Source of the DNA: Thermohalobaculum sp963700775 | GTDB lineage: Bacteria; Pseudomonadota; Alphaproteobacteria; Rhodobacterales; Rhodobacteraceae | Length of the DNA: 64,000 nt | Assembly (NCBI GenBank): GCA_963700775.1 | Contig: CAVOYU010000012.1 | Coordinates: 62,001 to 126,000 of the forward strand | Direction: 5' to 3' | Shown: in pieces, positions 52,698-61,999 of the stretch | How positions within the stretch are numbered: position 1 is the stretch's first letter | Layout: the number at the start of each line of letters is the position of its first letter | Position numbers and translations under genes: made by a program | Notes under the pieces: generated by a model | Database searches by the model: none | Told to the model about the DNA's origin: nothing | What the model saw: only the letters and a program-made list of their open reading frames with translations

Positions 52698-53039
52698 ATG
52701 TTCGCCACACCCGCCTATGCCCAGGCCGCCGGAGCCGCCGGGGGGGAGCAGAGCTTCCTGCTGTCGATGTTCCCGCTGATCCTGATCTTCGTGATCTTCT
52801 ACTTCCTGCTGATCCGTCCGCAGCAGAAGAAGGCGAAGGAGCACGCGAGCATGGTGCAGAACCTGCGCCGGGGCGACCAGGTGATCACCGCGGGCGGCAT
52901 GATGGCCAAGGTGACCAAGGTCGGCGCCGAGGGCGACAACGAGGTCGAGCTCGAGATCGCCAAGGACGTGAAGGTGCGGGTCGTCAAATCCACCATCTCG
53001 GCGGTGCTGTCGAAGACCGAGCCCGCCGCCAACAGCTAG
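52698..53039 (+). CDS. yajC: Preprotein translocase accessory subunit YajC
   Basis: YajC associates with SecDF in the inner membrane. The 113 aa protein has one N-terminal helix (LLSMFPLILIFVIFYFLLIR), RPQQKKAKEH and a soluble domain with NLRRGDQVITAGGMMAKV. The ATG at 52698 is chosen; the frame is open far upstream but runs against serS. secDF follows after 64 bases. Confidence 0.94.
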   Translation: MFATPAYAQAAGAAGGEQSFLLSMFPLILIFVIFYFLLIRPQQKKAKEHASMVQNLRRGDQVITAGGMMAKVTKVGAEGDNEVELEIAKDVKVRVVKSTISAVLSKTEPAANS

Positions 53040-53103
53040 TACGCGCGGCCCGCCGGGCCGGAATTCGTTCCGGGGCCCGTGACTGCGAACCGAAGGCAGC
53101 GCA

Positions 53104-55749
53104 ATGCTCCAATTCCCCCTCTGGAAACGCCTGCTGGTCATCGGCATCTGCCTGACCGGCATCGTCTTCTCGATGCCGAACCTGTTCTACGACCAGGCCG
53201 ACACCGCGGCGCGCGCGCGGGGCGAGATCGAGCGCCTGGTGCGGGACGGCGCGCCGGTTCCCGACGAGCTGAGCGCCGAGGCCGCGAGCTGGCCGTCCTG
53301 GCTGCCGGCGGAGGTGGTGAATCTGGGCCTCGACCTGCGCGGAGGCGCGCATCTGCTGATCGAGGTGCAGGTCGGCGAGGTGGTCGCGGAACGGATGGAG
53401 ACGCTGCGCGGCGATGTGCGCAGCGCGCTGAGCGATGGCGGGGTGCGCCGGTTCACCGATCTCCGGGCGGCCGAGGACCACGTCTCGGTCCGGATCACCA
53501 ATCCGGAGGATGTCGCCAAGGCGGGCGAGATCCTGCGCGGGCTGGCGCAGCCGGTGGGCGGCTTCCTCGGCGGCGGCTTCGGCATGGGCGGCGGCGCCGC
53601 GGGGGTCGACCTCGAGGTCACGGATGCGGGCGACCAGACCTACCGCCTCACGCTCACCGAGCCGGCGGTGGCGGCGATCGCCGACCGGACGGTCGCGCAG
53701 TCGCTCGAGATCGTGCGCCGGCGCATCGACGAGGCCGGCACCCGCGAGCCGACGATCCAGCGCGAGGGTACCGACCGCATCCTGGTGCAGGTGCCGGGCA
53801 TCGGCTCGGCCGAGGAACTGAAGAGCCTGATCGGCAAGACCGCGAAGCTGACCTTCCACAAGGTCAAGGGCTTCGGCGCCGAGGCCGCAAATCCCGGGCC
53901 GGGCGAGTTGATGCTGCCGGACCGGGAAGATGGCACGCGCTACCTGCTCGAGCGCCAGCCGGTGCTGACCGGCGAGAACCTGGTCGACAGCCAGATGGGA
54001 TTCCACCCGCAGAACGGCACGCCGGTGGTGAACTTCCGCTTCGACACGTCGGGCGCGCGCATCTTCGGCAAGTACACGGCCGAGAATGTGGGCCAGCTTT
54101 TCGCCATCGTGCTCGACAACGAGGTGATCTCGGCGCCGCGGATCAACTCGCCGATCCTCGGCGGCTCGGGCTATATCGAGGGCAACTTCACCGTCGAGAG
54201 CGCGACCGAGCTTTCGATCCTGCTCCGCGCCGGCGCCCTGCCGGCCTCGATCAAGGTCCTCCAGCAGAGCACGGTCGGCCCCGACCTCGGCGCCAACTCG
54301 GTGTCCAAGGGCGAGGTCGCGACCCTGGTGGCCTTTGCGGCCGTCATCCTCTACATGGCCGCCGCCTATGGCCTGTTCGGCGTCTTCGCGAACATCGCGC
54401 TCTTGCTGAACATGGCGCTGATCTTCGGCGCGCTCTCGGTGATCGGTGCCACGCTGACTCTGCCCGGCATCGCCGGCATCGCGCTGACCATCGGCATGGC
54501 GGTCGACGCCAACGTGCTGATCTTCGAGCGCATAAAGGAGGAGCTGAAGGCCTCGAAGGGCATCAGCCGGGCGATCGAGCGCGGCTATGACAATGCCTAC
54601 AGCGCGATCGTCGACGCCAACATCACCACGCTGATCGCCGCGGTGATCCTGTTCGGCATGGGCGCCGGGCCAGTGCGCGGCTTCGCGGTGACGCTGATGG
54701 TCGGCATCGTCACCTCGGTGTTCACCGCGATCATGGTGACCCGGCTGATCATAACCCTCTATGTCAACTTCGTCCGCCCGAAAACCCTGAACATCAGCCT
54801 GCTGCGCATGGTGCCGGACGTGACCAACATCCCGTTCCTGAACTGGCGCCGGCCGTTCGCCATCGCCTCGGCGGCGGCGATCGTCGCCTCTGCCATCCTG
54901 GTCGCGGTGCTGGGGCTGAACTTCGGCATCGATTTCCGCGGCGGCACGATGGTGCAGATCCAGACCCAACAGGCCGCGGATCTGGGCCAGATCCGCGGCG
55001 TCGTCACCGGAATGAACCTCGGCGACGTGGCGGTGCAGAGCTATGGCGACGCGAACGACGTGCTGATCCGGGTCGAGGAGCAGGCCGCCTCGGGCGAGGA
55101 CCAGACCGCGGTCGCCGAGCGGATCAGCCAGACGCTGATTGCCGCCATTCCGGGAACCGAGGTCCAGCGGGTCGAGGTGGTGGGGCCGAAGGTCTCGGGC
55201 GAGCTTCTGCAGGCCGGCGTGCTGGCGGTGGTGCTGGCGATCGCGGCGATCTCGTTCTACATCTGGCTCAGGTTCGAGTGGCAGTTCGGCGTCGGCGCGG
55301 TGCTGTCGCTGATCCACGACGTGGCGCTGACCATGGGGGTGTTCGCGATCTTCGGGATCGAGTTCAACCTCTCGATCGTGGCGGCGATCCTGACCATCGT
55401 CGGCTACTCGCTGAACGACACCGTCGTGGTCTATGACCGGGTGCGCGAGAACCTGCGAAAATACAAGAAGATGCCGCTGATCGAGCTGTTGAACCTCTCG
55501 GTCAACGAAACGCTGAGCCGGACCCTGATGACCTCGACCACCACGCTGGTGGCGCTGATCGCCATGTTCGCGCTGGGGCCGGAGGTGATCAAGGGTTTCA
55601 CCTTCGCGATGATCTGGGGCATCCTGGTCGGCACCTACTCGTCGATCTTCGTCGCCGCGCCGCTGCTGATGTGGTTCAACGTCAAGCGCGACTGGACGGC
55701 CGAGGACGACCAGAAGCCGGGCGTGCAGTTCGGCGGCGCCCAGGTGTGA
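53104..55749 (+). CDS. secDF: Fused protein translocase subunit SecDF
   Basis: SecD and SecF use proton-motive force to complete Sec export. Here one 881 aa chain holds both: SecD with helix 1, the periplasmic P1 domain (LGLDLRGGAHLLIEVQ) and five helices with AVDANVLIFERIKEEL; then near residue 555-580 (VNFVRPKTLNISLLRMVPDV) SecF begins, with GIDFRGGTMVQIQ and YSLNDTVVVYDRVREN. Both halves keep the conserved Asp/Arg residues. Separate secD and secF genes are the common state in many proteobacteria, so the fusion is notable. Start ATG at 53104 with GAAGG upstream. Confidence 0.94.
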   Translation: MLQFPLWKRLLVIGICLTGIVFSMPNLFYDQADTAARARGEIERLVRDGAPVPDELSAEAASWPSWLPAEVVNLGLDLRGGAHLLIEVQVGEVVAERMETLRGDVRSALSDGGVRRFTDLRAAEDHVSVRITNPEDVAKAGEILRGLAQPVGGFLGGGFGMGGGAAGVDLEVTDAGDQTYRLTLTEPAVAAIADRTVAQSLEIVRRRIDEAGTREPTIQREGTDRILVQVPGIGSAEELKSLIGKTAKLTFHKVKGFGAEAANPGPGELMLPDREDGTRYLLERQPVLTGENLVDSQMGFHPQNGTPVVNFRFDTSGARIFGKYTAENVGQLFAIVLDNEVISAPRINSPILGGSGYIEGNFTVESATELSILLRAGALPASIKVLQQSTVGPDLGANSVSKGEVATLVAFAAVILYMAAAYGLFGVFANIALLLNMALIFGALSVIGATLTLPGIAGIALTIGMAVDANVLIFERIKEELKASKGISRAIERGYDNAYSAIVDANITTLIAAVILFGMGAGPVRGFAVTLMVGIVTSVFTAIMVTRLIITLYVNFVRPKTLNISLLRMVPDVTNIPFLNWRRPFAIASAAAIVASAILVAVLGLNFGIDFRGGTMVQIQTQQAADLGQIRGVVTGMNLGDVAVQSYGDANDVLIRVEEQAASGEDQTAVAERISQTLIAAIPGTEVQRVEVVGPKVSGELLQAGVLAVVLAIAAISFYIWLRFEWQFGVGAVLSLIHDVALTMGVFAIFGIEFNLSIVAAILTIVGYSLNDTVVVYDRVRENLRKYKKMPLIELLNLSVNETLSRTLMTSTTTLVALIAMFALGPEVIKGFTFAMIWGILVGTYSSIFVAAPLLMWFNVKRDWTAEDDQKPGVQFGGAQV

Positions 55750-55780
55750 GCGCCGCCGTCAGGCGGGGAGGCGGTCCCGC

Positions 55781-56143
55781 ATGCGGATCACCGAGATTGC
55801 GCTGACCGGCCGGCGGCCGGTCGACGGTTACGGGCCCGGCGGGTTCCGGATAGACGGCGTCTGGCATGCGGGCTCGCTGGTGCTGACGCCGGACGGAATG
55901 CGGGGCTTCGACGGTCCGCTCCGCCCCGAGATATTCGCCGCGGTGCTGGCCGAAGCCGGCGGCATCGACGTGGTGCTGGTCGGGCAGGGGGCCGAGATCG
56001 CGCCGCTCGACCGCGCCCTGCGGGCGGCGCTGGAGGGGGCCGGGATCGGGGTCGAGATCATGCCGACCGCCTCGGCCTGCCGGACCTACAACGTGCTGCT
56101 GGCCGAGGACCGGAGGGTCGCCGCCGTGCTGCTGGCGGTGTGA
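55781..56143 (+). CDS. Mth938-like domain protein (DUF498)
   Basis: A 120 aa small alpha/beta protein: GPGGFRIDGVWHAGSLVL, DVVLVGQGAEIAPL, MPTASACRTYNVLLAEDRRVAA. The family includes human NDUFAF3, a complex I assembly factor, and bacterial members that often sit next to secDF. GGGGAGG precedes the ATG. Given the full nuo operon in this genome, a complex I assembly role is possible but not shown. Confidence 0.85.
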   Translation: MRITEIALTGRRPVDGYGPGGFRIDGVWHAGSLVLTPDGMRGFDGPLRPEIFAAVLAEAGGIDVVLVGQGAEIAPLDRALRAALEGAGIGVEIMPTASACRTYNVLLAEDRRVAAVLLAV

Positions 56144-56249
56144 GGCAGCCGGAAAGCCCCTTTCGCCTTCCGGCATTCCATCTATATTGCCGCACGAGGG
56201 GCGCCCGCCCCGTGGCACCTGACTCCACATCAACAAGGGGAAACGACCC

Positions 56250-56855
56250 ATGGCTTTCGAACTTCCCGACCTTCCCTATGCCCACAACGCGCTCGCGGAC
56301 GGAGGCATGTCGGAAGAGACGCTGAAGTACCACCACGACCTGCACCACAAGGCCTATGTGGACAACGGCAACAAGCTGCTGGCCGGCTCGGGCCTCGAGG
56401 GCAAGAGCCTGGAGGAGATCGTCGTCGCCACCTACAACAGCGCCGACAAGGCGGGGTTGTTCAACAACGCCTCGCAGCACTGGAACCACAACCAGTTCTG
56501 GCAGATGATGGGGCCGAAGGGCCGCTCGATGCCGGGCGCGCTGGAGAAGCGGATCGCCGGCGCCTTCGGCTCGGTCGACAAGTTCAAGGCCGATTTCGTC
56601 GCCGCCGGCGTCGGCCAGTTCGGCTCGGGCTGGTGCTGGCTGGTGAAGGAGGGCGACGCGCTCAAGGTCACCAAGACGCCGAACGGCGTGAACCCGCTCT
56701 GCTTCGGCCAGACCGCGCTTCTGGGCTGCGACGTGTGGGAGCATTCCTACTACATCGACTTCCGCAACAAGCGCCCGGCCTATATCGAGAACTTCCTCGC
56801 CAAGCTGGTGAACTGGGAGAACGTGGCCGAGCGGCTGGCCAAGGCCGGCGGCTGA
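56250..56855 (+). CDS. sodB: Superoxide dismutase, Fe/Mn family
   Basis: SodB converts superoxide to oxygen and peroxide in the cytoplasm. The 201 aa protein has the four metal ligands His28 (LKYHHDLHH), His80 (WNHNQFW), Asp161 and His165 (CDVWEHSYYID). The QFGSGWCWLV segment and overall residues favour the iron type. AGGGGAAA precedes the ATG; a good -10 hexamer TATATT is at 56183-56188 with a poor -35. A strong terminator follows. Confidence 0.95.
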   Translation: MAFELPDLPYAHNALADGGMSEETLKYHHDLHHKAYVDNGNKLLAGSGLEGKSLEEIVVATYNSADKAGLFNNASQHWNHNQFWQMMGPKGRSMPGALEKRIAGAFGSVDKFKADFVAAGVGQFGSGWCWLVKEGDALKVTKTPNGVNPLCFGQTALLGCDVWEHSYYIDFRNKRPAYIENFLAKLVNWENVAERLAKAGG

Positions 56856-56893
56856 GCCGCCGGGCCGCCGCACTCCTGGCGGCTCCGATGCAG

Positions 56894-56926
56894 GCCCCGG
56901 GCGGCGACGCCCGGGGCTTTCGTTTT
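56894..56926 (+). terminator. Rho-independent terminator after sodB
   Basis: GCCCCGGGC and GCCCGGGGC form a 9-bp perfect stem around six bases, followed by TTTCGTTTTT. Confidence 0.9.
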
Positions 56927-57114
56927 TGGGGTGCTCGACTGTTTCCCGTCGCTCCGGTGCGCCGCGCTTTGGGTATGAATGGCTGCTATGAGCCCAAACT
57001 CTCAAATGCTGCGGCTTGCGCGATGACTGCTTCTCATTACTGACAAGGGGCGCGCGGTCGGCACAAGTGCTGGGCGCACCCCCCCTCAGGTTCGATACCT
57101 TCTAGCTGCAAAAT

Positions 57115-58536
57115 TCACGGATCAGGCTGGATCATGACATTGGCGCGGAACAGATTGGCAGGATCGACCTTTGCCTTGATGCTCTCAAGCCGCGCCTGAT
57201 TGGCGCCGAACGCGCCTTTGCTCCGTTCTTCTCCGGCTTCAGGAACAAAATTGATATAGACACTGCCTTCAGCGAGCGGTGAGGCTTTGTCGAACAACGC
57301 GCGCGCCCACTCCTTGCAGGCCGCATCTTGACTTTCATCAGTCCACCGTGCGTGAATGTTCATCGCATAGCGCGTTTTTCGGTGCGCGTAAGCCATCGTG
57401 TCTTCAGCCACACGACCAGCTGCCCCACCCAGCTGCGCGACGAAAATCTCGCACTCGTCGGTCGGCAGGTCGCTCGCTGCGTCAACCATCAGGTCGATCA
57501 CGTCATCAGACAATTCCGAGAAGTCATGCGACTTCCAATAGTTTCTGGCGCCCTCAGTAAGCAGGGGATCGAAGGCCGATTGCCACCCCGTGTAGGGATG
57601 CGGTGATACGCCATCGGCGATTGGATTTCCGATGGACCTCAGCGGGGCCAAAGCCGCCTCGCTCTCCTTCAGAGGTCCGGCAAATGCCATGGGCATCAAC
57701 AAGACAGTCTTGCCGTGATGCTCGGGCGCGAGAAACGGAAGCGGCGGTGCCTTGCGAAGCACGAACCAGCAGGTCGCTTCGTCAGGCAATTTGGCTGCGA
57801 CGTCGCGATACGCTTTCAAGGCGGACGCTGCATCCTCCAGCGTATGAACTACCGGACCCGTCATCATCGATGTCTCAACTGGATGCAGCGCGAATTCGAA
57901 CTCCGTTACAATACCGAAATTGCCGCTGCCACCGCGGATTGCCCAAAACAGCTCGGGATTTTCATCTGCGGATGCTTGTTTCAGGACGCCGTCGGCTGTG
58001 ACGATCCGCACGGACACGATGTTGTCGACAGTGTGACCGTATTTGCGCGAAAGCCATCCGTACCCTCCGCCCAAAGCCAGTCCGGCAATGCCGGTGGTCG
58101 AATTGATCCCGGTCGGCACGGCCAGACCGAAGGCCTGGGTTTCGTGATCGACGTCACCCAGCAACGCTCCAGGCTGGACGAATGCCCGTCGCGACTCGGG
58201 ATCGACGCGGACGGCCCGCATGCGCGACAGGTCGATCATGAGCCCGTCATCACATACCGCGCTCCCGGCGATATTATGTCCGCCACCGCGCACCGATGTG
58301 AGTACGCCATGCTCCGCGGCGAACCGGACGGCGGCAATAATATCCGCAGTGCCTGTGCACTCTGCGATCAGGGCAGGCCGCTTGTCGATCATTCCGTTCC
58401 ATATGCGCCGAGCGCTGTCGTAGTCGGGGTGATCCTTGCTGAGGAGCCGACCCCTCATTTCCGTTTCGAGACCGTTGATCTCCTCGTCGCCAATGCTCTG
58501 ACGTTGCCCATTCAGCGTTTGAAATTCCGTACCCAT
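57115..58536 (-). CDS. FAD-binding oxidoreductase, berberine-bridge/PCMH type
   Basis: A 473 aa flavoprotein with an N-terminal PCMH FAD-binding domain and a C-terminal BBE segment (ANLFRANVMIQP). His87 in SVRGGGHNIAG is the usual 8-alpha covalent FAD site. The position of the second covalent ligand of bicovalent enzymes, normally Cys before the glycine stretch, is Val140 (GLAVPTGINSTTG), so attachment is probably single. GGSGNFGIVTEF is conserved. GGAGGAAC precedes the ATG at 58536. The substrate is unknown. Base composition is clearly lower in GC than neighbours; with the divergent HxlR gene it looks like an acquired pair. Confidence 0.88.
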   Translation of the reverse strand: MGTEFQTLNGQRQSIGDEEINGLETEMRGRLLSKDHPDYDSARRIWNGMIDKRPALIAECTGTADIIAAVRFAAEHGVLTSVRGGGHNIAGSAVCDDGLMIDLSRMRAVRVDPESRRAFVQPGALLGDVDHETQAFGLAVPTGINSTTGIAGLALGGGYGWLSRKYGHTVDNIVSVRIVTADGVLKQASADENPELFWAIRGGSGNFGIVTEFEFALHPVETSMMTGPVVHTLEDAASALKAYRDVAAKLPDEATCWFVLRKAPPLPFLAPEHHGKTVLLMPMAFAGPLKESEAALAPLRSIGNPIADGVSPHPYTGWQSAFDPLLTEGARNYWKSHDFSELSDDVIDLMVDAASDLPTDECEIFVAQLGGAAGRVAEDTMAYAHRKTRYAMNIHARWTDESQDAACKEWARALFDKASPLAEGSVYINFVPEAGEERSKGAFGANQARLESIKAKVDPANLFRANVMIQPDP

Positions 58537-58595
58537 CTGTTCCTCCGTGGTTCTGCGGCGTTTCGCTGATGACGGTGCAGGTCTGCGAGGCGCGA

Positions 58596-58628
58596 AACCA
58601 GTCCACCGATTGGACTGGTTCGCGAACC
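58596..58628. promoter_or_regulatory. Operator palindromes between the FAD oxidoreductase and hxlR-type gene
   Basis: AACCAGTCCA-CCGAT-TGGACTGGTT is a perfect 10-bp inverted repeat with a 5-bp spacer. It overlaps a second perfect palindrome, GGTTCGCGAACC (58617-58628). Both lie in the 130-base divergent gap and are strong candidates for binding of the adjacent HxlR protein. Confidence 0.8.
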
Positions 58629-58666
58629 GCGTCGCGCATATCAAGGCAGAGACGGAGGTGATGTAG

Positions 58667-59392
58667 ATGAGTTCTGAAAAAGGCTACGGTCAGTATTGTC
58701 CGCTTGCGATGGCCAGCGAGATGCTCGGCAACAAATGGACCATGCTTGTGATCCGCGAGCTTCTCGACGGGTCGACCAGCTTCAACGATATCGCACGTGG
58801 CCTACCGCTTGCATCCCGATCGTTGCTTGCGCGACGGCTGCGCGACCTAGAAGAATGCGGCCTCGTCCAACACCGCGCGGGGACGCGGGGGAAGTCAGGC
58901 GACTACAGGCTTACAGAGGCAGGCAAAGCCTTGTCGAGCGTGGTTCGCGCGATGGCGATCTGGGGACAGGAATGGATCGACGAAGAGCCGTCCCTCAAGA
59001 ACGTCGACGTCCGGTTTCTGATGTGGGACATGCGTCGGAATGTCAGACCCGCAAGCTTCCTGCCTGACCCGTTCACCGTGCAATTCATCTTTTCGGACGC
59101 GCCAGAGGGTTTGACAGATCATTGGCTCGTCTTCGAGGAAAACGATGTCGACCTGTGTTATGTCGATCCCGGGCGTGAGGTTGATGCATTCGTCGAGACA
59201 GATTTGCGCACAATGACCCGTGTTTGGATGGGATGGTGCGATCTCGATGAAGCTATGAGCGAGGGTGCCCTAGAGATCACTGGCCAGGCCGGGATCGTCA
59301 GAAAATCACGTGATTGGCTGGGCCTCAGCGGCTTGTCGGACGTCTCAAAGCGGCCTTTGGAACATCGCGTGGGCAGAATCGGTACAGCGTAG
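58667..59392 (+). CDS. HxlR-family transcriptional regulator with C-terminal domain
   Basis: A 241 aa regulator. The winged-helix HxlR domain (about 1-105) has Cys11 in YGQYCPLAMASEMLG, where family members carry a redox-sensing cysteine, then WTMLVIRELLDGS and LPLASRSLLARRLRDLEECG. Residues 110-225 form an extra SCP2-like C-terminal domain found in some HxlR proteins. The start at 58667 follows a near-ideal GGAGGTGAT. It is divergent from the flavoenzyme and should regulate it through the palindromes between them. The effector is unknown. Confidence 0.9.
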   Translation: MSSEKGYGQYCPLAMASEMLGNKWTMLVIRELLDGSTSFNDIARGLPLASRSLLARRLRDLEECGLVQHRAGTRGKSGDYRLTEAGKALSSVVRAMAIWGQEWIDEEPSLKNVDVRFLMWDMRRNVRPASFLPDPFTVQFIFSDAPEGLTDHWLVFEENDVDLCYVDPGREVDAFVETDLRTMTRVWMGWCDLDEAMSEGALEITGQAGIVRKSRDWLGLSGLSDVSKRPLEHRVGRIGTA

Positions 59393-59546
59393 TATCTCTC
59401 CGAGTGAAGCGGCCATTTGCGATTTTGCCGAGAACGGCAGCTCCGTCCGCGCTCCCGCCGCCGTCCGTCACGACGCCAAGCAACCCGACCGAGCCAAGCT
59501 GCCGCCGGGCTCGCGGCGCCTGTGGCCCCGCGCATCCGGGCGCCGG

Positions 59547-60104
59547 TCAGGGCAGGGCGCGGCGCAGGCCCTCGATCAGGCCGTCGACCGTGTCGACCAC
59601 CGTCAGATAGCTGCGGAACTTCTGGCTGACGAAGCCCTCGGCCTCCATGTGGCCGAAGAGCGCCAGCAGCGGCCCCCAGTAGTCGCCGGTGTTCAGCAGC
59701 AGCACCGGCTTGTCGTGCAGGCCGAGATGGCGCCAGGTCAGCACCTCGATCAGCTCGTCGAGCGTGCCGGGCCCGCCCGGCAGGGACACCACCGCGTCGG
59801 CGTTGACCAGCATCAGCTTCTTGCGCTCGTGCATGGTCTCGGTGACGATCAGCGAGTGGATGTCCTGCTTGCCGACCTCGAGGTCGAAGATGTGCTTCGG
59901 GATGAACCCGGTGACCCGCGCGCCCGCGGCCTGGGCGGCCCTCGCGGTCTCGCCCATCAGCCCGAGATCGCCGGCACCGTAGATCAGGTCGTAGCCCGCC
60001 GCGGCGAGCGCGGTGCCGACCGCGCCGGCCTCGCGCATATAGGCCGGCCGGCGGCCCGAGCGCGAGCCGCAATAGATGCAGATCGAACGCTTTCCCGGCC
60101 GCAT
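59547..60104 (-). CDS. LOG family protein (cytokinin riboside 5'-monophosphate phosphoribohydrolase type)
   Basis: A 185 aa Rossmann-fold protein with YCGSRSGRRPAY, YGAGDLGLMG, the MHERKK arginine/lysine site (91-96) and PGGPGTLDELIE (109-120), the signature that distinguishes LOG proteins from true lysine decarboxylases. LOG enzymes release free base from cytokinin or other nucleotide monophosphates; in bacteria the physiological substrate is often unclear. The start at 60104 has GGGAGGGAAG upstream. It is divergent from the LysM gene. Confidence 0.9.
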   Translation of the reverse strand: MRPGKRSICIYCGSRSGRRPAYMREAGAVGTALAAAGYDLIYGAGDLGLMGETARAAQAAGARVTGFIPKHIFDLEVGKQDIHSLIVTETMHERKKLMLVNADAVVSLPGGPGTLDELIEVLTWRHLGLHDKPVLLLNTGDYWGPLLALFGHMEAEGFVSQKFRSYLTVVDTVDGLIEGLRRALP

Positions 60105-60135
60105 TTGCAGCTTCCCTCCCCAGAATCGTGAAGGA

Positions 60136-60164
60136 TTGTTTACACGACGGACCATTCGTACAAT
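60136..60164 (+). promoter_or_regulatory. Candidate promoter of the LysM-protein gene
   Basis: TTGTTT, a 17-base spacer and TACAAT (five of six to the -10 consensus) lie in a low-GC patch, 42 bases before the start at 60207. Confidence 0.4.
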
Positions 60165-60206
60165 AGGGTGCGCGGTTAACGTGCGGACGCGGAAGGCTTT
60201 GAAGGT

Positions 60207-61976
60207 ATGCGTAAATCGGCCAAGCGGGTGCTGGGGCTCGGCCTCGCCGCGGCGGCGGGACTGCTGATCTGGATCGGAACCCGGAGCGGACCGGGGCCGG
60301 AAACGGCCCCGCCTGCGCCGGCGGAGAAGGCCGCGACCGAGCCGGCGGCGCCATCCGGCGAGGCACAGACCGAGGTCGCCAAGGCGCCCGAACCCGAGCC
60401 CAGTGTCGAGCCCAAGACCGAGCCCGAACCGGCTGTCGCCCCGGAGCCGCAGCCGCCGCAGTTCGACGTGGTCCGGGTATCGCCCGACGGACAGACGGTG
60501 ATCGCGGGCCAGGCCGATCCGGGCCAGAAGGTCGAGATCCTGCTCGACGGCGTGGTGATCGGCACCGAGGTCGCCGACGGGCTTGGCTCCTTCAGCGCCG
60601 TGCTCGAGATCCCGCCATCGGCGGAGTCGCGCGAGCTGGTGTTGCGGGTGCATGAAACCGGCGCCGACCTCGGCACGCTCGCGCTCGGGCCGGGTGTCAC
60701 GCAGAACCCGGTCATCGCCGCCGCGATCGAGGCGCAGGCCGAGGCCCAGAAGGAGGCCGCCGACGCGACGGCGACGGCCGTGGCCACCGCCGAAGCGGGG
60801 GAGGCCGCCACGGAAGCCGCCGTCAAGGCCGAAGCCGACAGGCAGGCGGCGGACGCGGCGGCGAAGGTCGCGGAGCAGGCGAGCGCCGCCGCCAGCGTCG
60901 GCGCCGCCGAGGCATTGAAGCAGGCCGAGGCCGGCCTACAGGCCGCCGAGACCGCCGCCAAGGCCGCCGCCGAGCAGGCCGCCGAGGGCGCCGCCGCGCG
61001 GGCCGAGGCCGATCAGGCCGCCGCCAGGGCCGCGTCGGCCACCGAAGCCGAACGCCCGGCCGCCGAGGAGGCGGCGAAGGCCGCAGCCGAGAAAGCCGCC
61101 GCCGAAACGGCTGAGGCCGACGCCGCCGCCAAGCTCGCCGCCGACCTGGCCGCCAGGGCCGAGGCCGACCGGCTGGCGGCGGAAGTCGCCGCGAAGGCGG
61201 AGGCGGAGAAGATCGCCGCCGAGGCCGCCGCCAGGGCGGAGGCCGACCGCCTCGCCGTCGAGGCCGCGGCCAAGGCTGAGGCCGAGCGCCTCGCAACCGC
61301 GGCGGCCGCCAAGGCCGAGGCCGACCGGCTCGCCGCCGAAGCGGAGCTGAAGGCCGAGGCCGCCAAGCTTGCCGCGGCGACCGAGCCAACCGCCCGCGAC
61401 CTGACCAGCACTCCGGTGCTTATCCTGCCGCAGCTCGATGCGGAGAAATCGCCGGTGCTGGTCAGCCCGGGCGCCGACGACGTGACCCTGCTGCAGCCGG
61501 CGGCGGGCGACGCCACGGCGGGGCTGCTGCTCGACCGCATCACCTACACCCAGGACGGGGACATGATCGCCTCCGGCCGCGGCCGCCCGGGCTCGGTGGT
61601 CCGGGTCTATGCCAACGCCGTGTTCCGGGCCGAGACGCGCTGCGACCCGCAGGGCGGGTGGACGGTGCAACTCGCCGCCGCCGATCTGAGGAAGGTCGCG
61701 CTGCTGCGCTTCGACGAGGTCGACGCCCAGGGCAAGGTGCTGAGCCGGCTGGAAACCCCGTTCGAATACACGCCGCTCGCCAATCCCCAGGAGGTGAAGG
61801 AGCGCAAGATCGTGGTCCAGAAGGGCGACTACCTCTGGAAATTCGCCGAGCAGTATTATGGCCGGGGCTGGCGCTACAGCGTGATCTTCGGAGCGAATTC
61901 GGAATTGATCCGCGATCCGGACCTCATATATCCGGGGCAGGTCTTCACGATTCCGGAACTGGTCGACAGCCAGTAG
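60207..61976 (+). CDS. LysM domain protein with long alanine-rich coiled coil
   Basis: A 589 aa envelope protein. It has an N-terminal membrane anchor or signal (VLGLGLAAAAGLLIWIG), a Pro/Glu-rich linker (28-85), an Ig-like domain (about 90-130, VIAGQADPGQKVEILLDG), an Ala/Glu/Lys-rich helical stretch (about 165-395) of repeating AEADRLAAEAAAKAEAER-like units, a second Ig-like domain (about 440-490, MIASGRGRPGSVVRVYANA), and a C-terminal LysM (about 535-585, VQKGDYLWKFAEQYYGRG). The LysM should bind peptidoglycan. Related Rhodobacterales proteins have the Ig-LysM parts; the long helix is the unusual element and could span the periplasm. Confidence 0.85.
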   Translation: MRKSAKRVLGLGLAAAAGLLIWIGTRSGPGPETAPPAPAEKAATEPAAPSGEAQTEVAKAPEPEPSVEPKTEPEPAVAPEPQPPQFDVVRVSPDGQTVIAGQADPGQKVEILLDGVVIGTEVADGLGSFSAVLEIPPSAESRELVLRVHETGADLGTLALGPGVTQNPVIAAAIEAQAEAQKEAADATATAVATAEAGEAATEAAVKAEADRQAADAAAKVAEQASAAASVGAAEALKQAEAGLQAAETAAKAAAEQAAEGAAARAEADQAAARAASATEAERPAAEEAAKAAAEKAAAETAEADAAAKLAADLAARAEADRLAAEVAAKAEAEKIAAEAAARAEADRLAVEAAAKAEAERLATAAAAKAEADRLAAEAELKAEAAKLAAATEPTARDLTSTPVLILPQLDAEKSPVLVSPGADDVTLLQPAAGDATAGLLLDRITYTQDGDMIASGRGRPGSVVRVYANAVFRAETRCDPQGGWTVQLAAADLRKVALLRFDEVDAQGKVLSRLETPFEYTPLANPQEVKERKIVVQKGDYLWKFAEQYYGRGWRYSVIFGANSELIRDPDLIYPGQVFTIPELVDSQ

Positions 61977-61999
61977 GAAAACCTCAGCGGAGGCGACCG

